NCBI GenBank assembly: GCA_902551855.1
Contig: CACDER010000008.1
Coordinates: 1-36,458 of the forward strand
Length of the DNA: 36,458 bases
Source: an uncultured Cryomorphaceae bacterium
GTDB lineage: Bacteria; Bacteroidota; Bacteroidia; Flavobacteriales; UBA7430
Direction: 5' to 3'
Below the pieces are notes generated by a model. It searched no databases and had not been told where the DNA came from. It saw only the letters and a list, made by a program, of their open reading frames with translations. Shown here piece after piece: positions 35,825 to 36,458 of the stretch (position 1 is the stretch's first letter; every line of letters begins with the position of its first letter). Position numbers and translations under genes: made by a program.

Positions 35825-36458
35825 TACCTTTTGTATTTAAATCTGTAACCAACCCCTTTAACTGTCTCAATTAGATTTTGACTTATCTTTTCTCTAATTT
35901 TTCTGATGTGAACATCAATAGTTCTCTTACTAACTAATTCGTTGTTTCCCCAAATTAAATCAAAAATTTGATCCCTCGTAAAAACTTTAACGGGCTTTGA
36001 AGCTAATAAAAAAAGAATTTCAAACTCCTTCTTTGATAAACTATAAGTTAACCCATCAAAATTAACTTTAAATGTTTCTGAATCAATGTTAAAAGTACCA
36101 ATTTCAATAAAATTATTAGAAATATCTTTTTGAACAATTTTTCTTCTCATTAAGGATTTAATTTTACTAATTAAAAATCTGGGTTTAATAGGTTTTACAA
36201 TATAATCATCTGCACCTGCTTCTAATGCAGCAATTTTCGAATAATCTTCAGTTCGAACTGAAAAGAAAACTATTAATATATGATTGAAAGTATTTTTGGA
36301 TCTAATCATCTCGCACAATTCTATTCCATCTATTCCATTCATTACAATATCCAAAATAATTAAATCTGGTTTAAAAAGATTTATTTGCTCTATAGCCTCA
36401 TTAGATGATAAACAAATATTAACTTGGAATCCAACTTTAATTAAGTTATAACTCAAAA
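35824..36458 (-). CDS. OmpR/PhoB-family response regulator, N-terminus beyond window
   Basis: Partial gene: the frame is open at the window edge, and the leftmost visible codon of the reading frame at 36456 is a TTG (Leu) inside the receiver domain, not a start. The phosphoacceptor Asp lies in DLIILDIVMNG, and the conserved Lys is in DYIVKPIKPR. The C-terminal winged helix has SLSKKEFEILFLL, RDQIFDLIWG, KRTIDVHIRKIREKI and ETVKGVGYRFK. It is cotranscribed with the kinase that follows and is presumably its partner. About 15-20 residues are missing from the N-terminus. Confidence 0.95.
   Translation of the reverse strand, partial: LSYNLIKVGFQVNICLSSNEAIEQINLFKPDLIILDIVMNGIDGIELCEMIRSKNTFNHILIVFFSVRTEDYSKIAALEAGADDYIVKPIKPRFLISKIKSLMRRKIVQKDISNNFIEIGTFNIDSETFKVNFDGLTYSLSKKEFEILFLLASKPVKVFTRDQIFDLIWGNNELVSKRTIDVHIRKIREKISQNLIETVKGVGYRFKYKR

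Overview
The window is about 36 kb of very AT-rich, gene-dense chromosome from a member of the Bacteroidota, most likely a streamlined, free-living (perhaps marine) Flavobacteriia relative. The reasons are the gliding-associated pair gldB/gldC, an mraZ-to-ftsZ division cluster that lacks murF and ddl and ends in a GatB/YqeY gene, an FtsZ with a long low-complexity tail, start sites without Shine-Dalgarno sequences, and several exact copies of the Bacteroidota -7 promoter element TAnnTTTG. I see no mobile element, prophage, CRISPR array, tRNA or rRNA, and no stretch over 300 bases without a gene. It is a core-genome region, and I do not find a novel multi-gene system in it.

Layout. 1-1729 (minus): rplM-rpsI-rpsB-tsf, with tsf cut by the window edge. 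1831-4152 (minus): topA. 4318-8316 (plus): miaB, a sigma-54 activator without a sensor domain, lptE, an unknown TPR-like gene and secG, tightly packed. 8476-10407 (plus): groES-groEL, closed by a perfect hairpin terminator. 10448-25829 (minus): the dcw cluster, in transcription order mraZ, rsmH, ftsL-like, ftsI, murE, mraY, murD, ftsW, murG, murC, ftsQ, ftsA, ftsZ, yqeY, with neighbours overlapping or at most 17 nt apart. 25979-27344 (plus): an alpha/beta hydrolase and engB. 27325-28643 (minus): gldB-gldC. 28724-29500 (plus): nadE. 29501-34758 (minus): trmB, an alkyltransferase-like gene, mrp, a NifU-domain gene, korA and korB. 34811-36458 (minus): a response regulator (cut by the window edge) and its histidine kinase.

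How the genes work together. The dcw block supplies the cytoplasmic and lipid-linked steps of peptidoglycan synthesis (MurC, MurD, MurE with a meso-DAP-type motif, MraY, MurG) plus the septal machine (FtsZ, FtsA, FtsQ, FtsL, FtsW, FtsI). It appears to be controlled by MraZ through three 10-bp-spaced AAAGTGGT boxes that abut the mraZ -7 element. The korAB operon pairs a 2-oxoacid:ferredoxin oxidoreductase, whose beta subunit should carry an Fe-S cluster, with two Fe-S delivery proteins (NifU domain and Mrp).

Points that deserve a second look: the MraZ operator; an alpha/beta hydrolase whose oxyanion-hole motif lies upstream of any ATG/GTG/TTG start, implying an ATT-type start or an error; an alkyltransferase-like protein with Ser in place of the acceptor Cys; an Mrp protein whose only cysteine is its last residue; very short inferred 5' leaders at most promoters; a 20-bp tail-to-tail coding overlap between engB and gldC; and a sensorless sigma-54 activator in an envelope/secretion operon.
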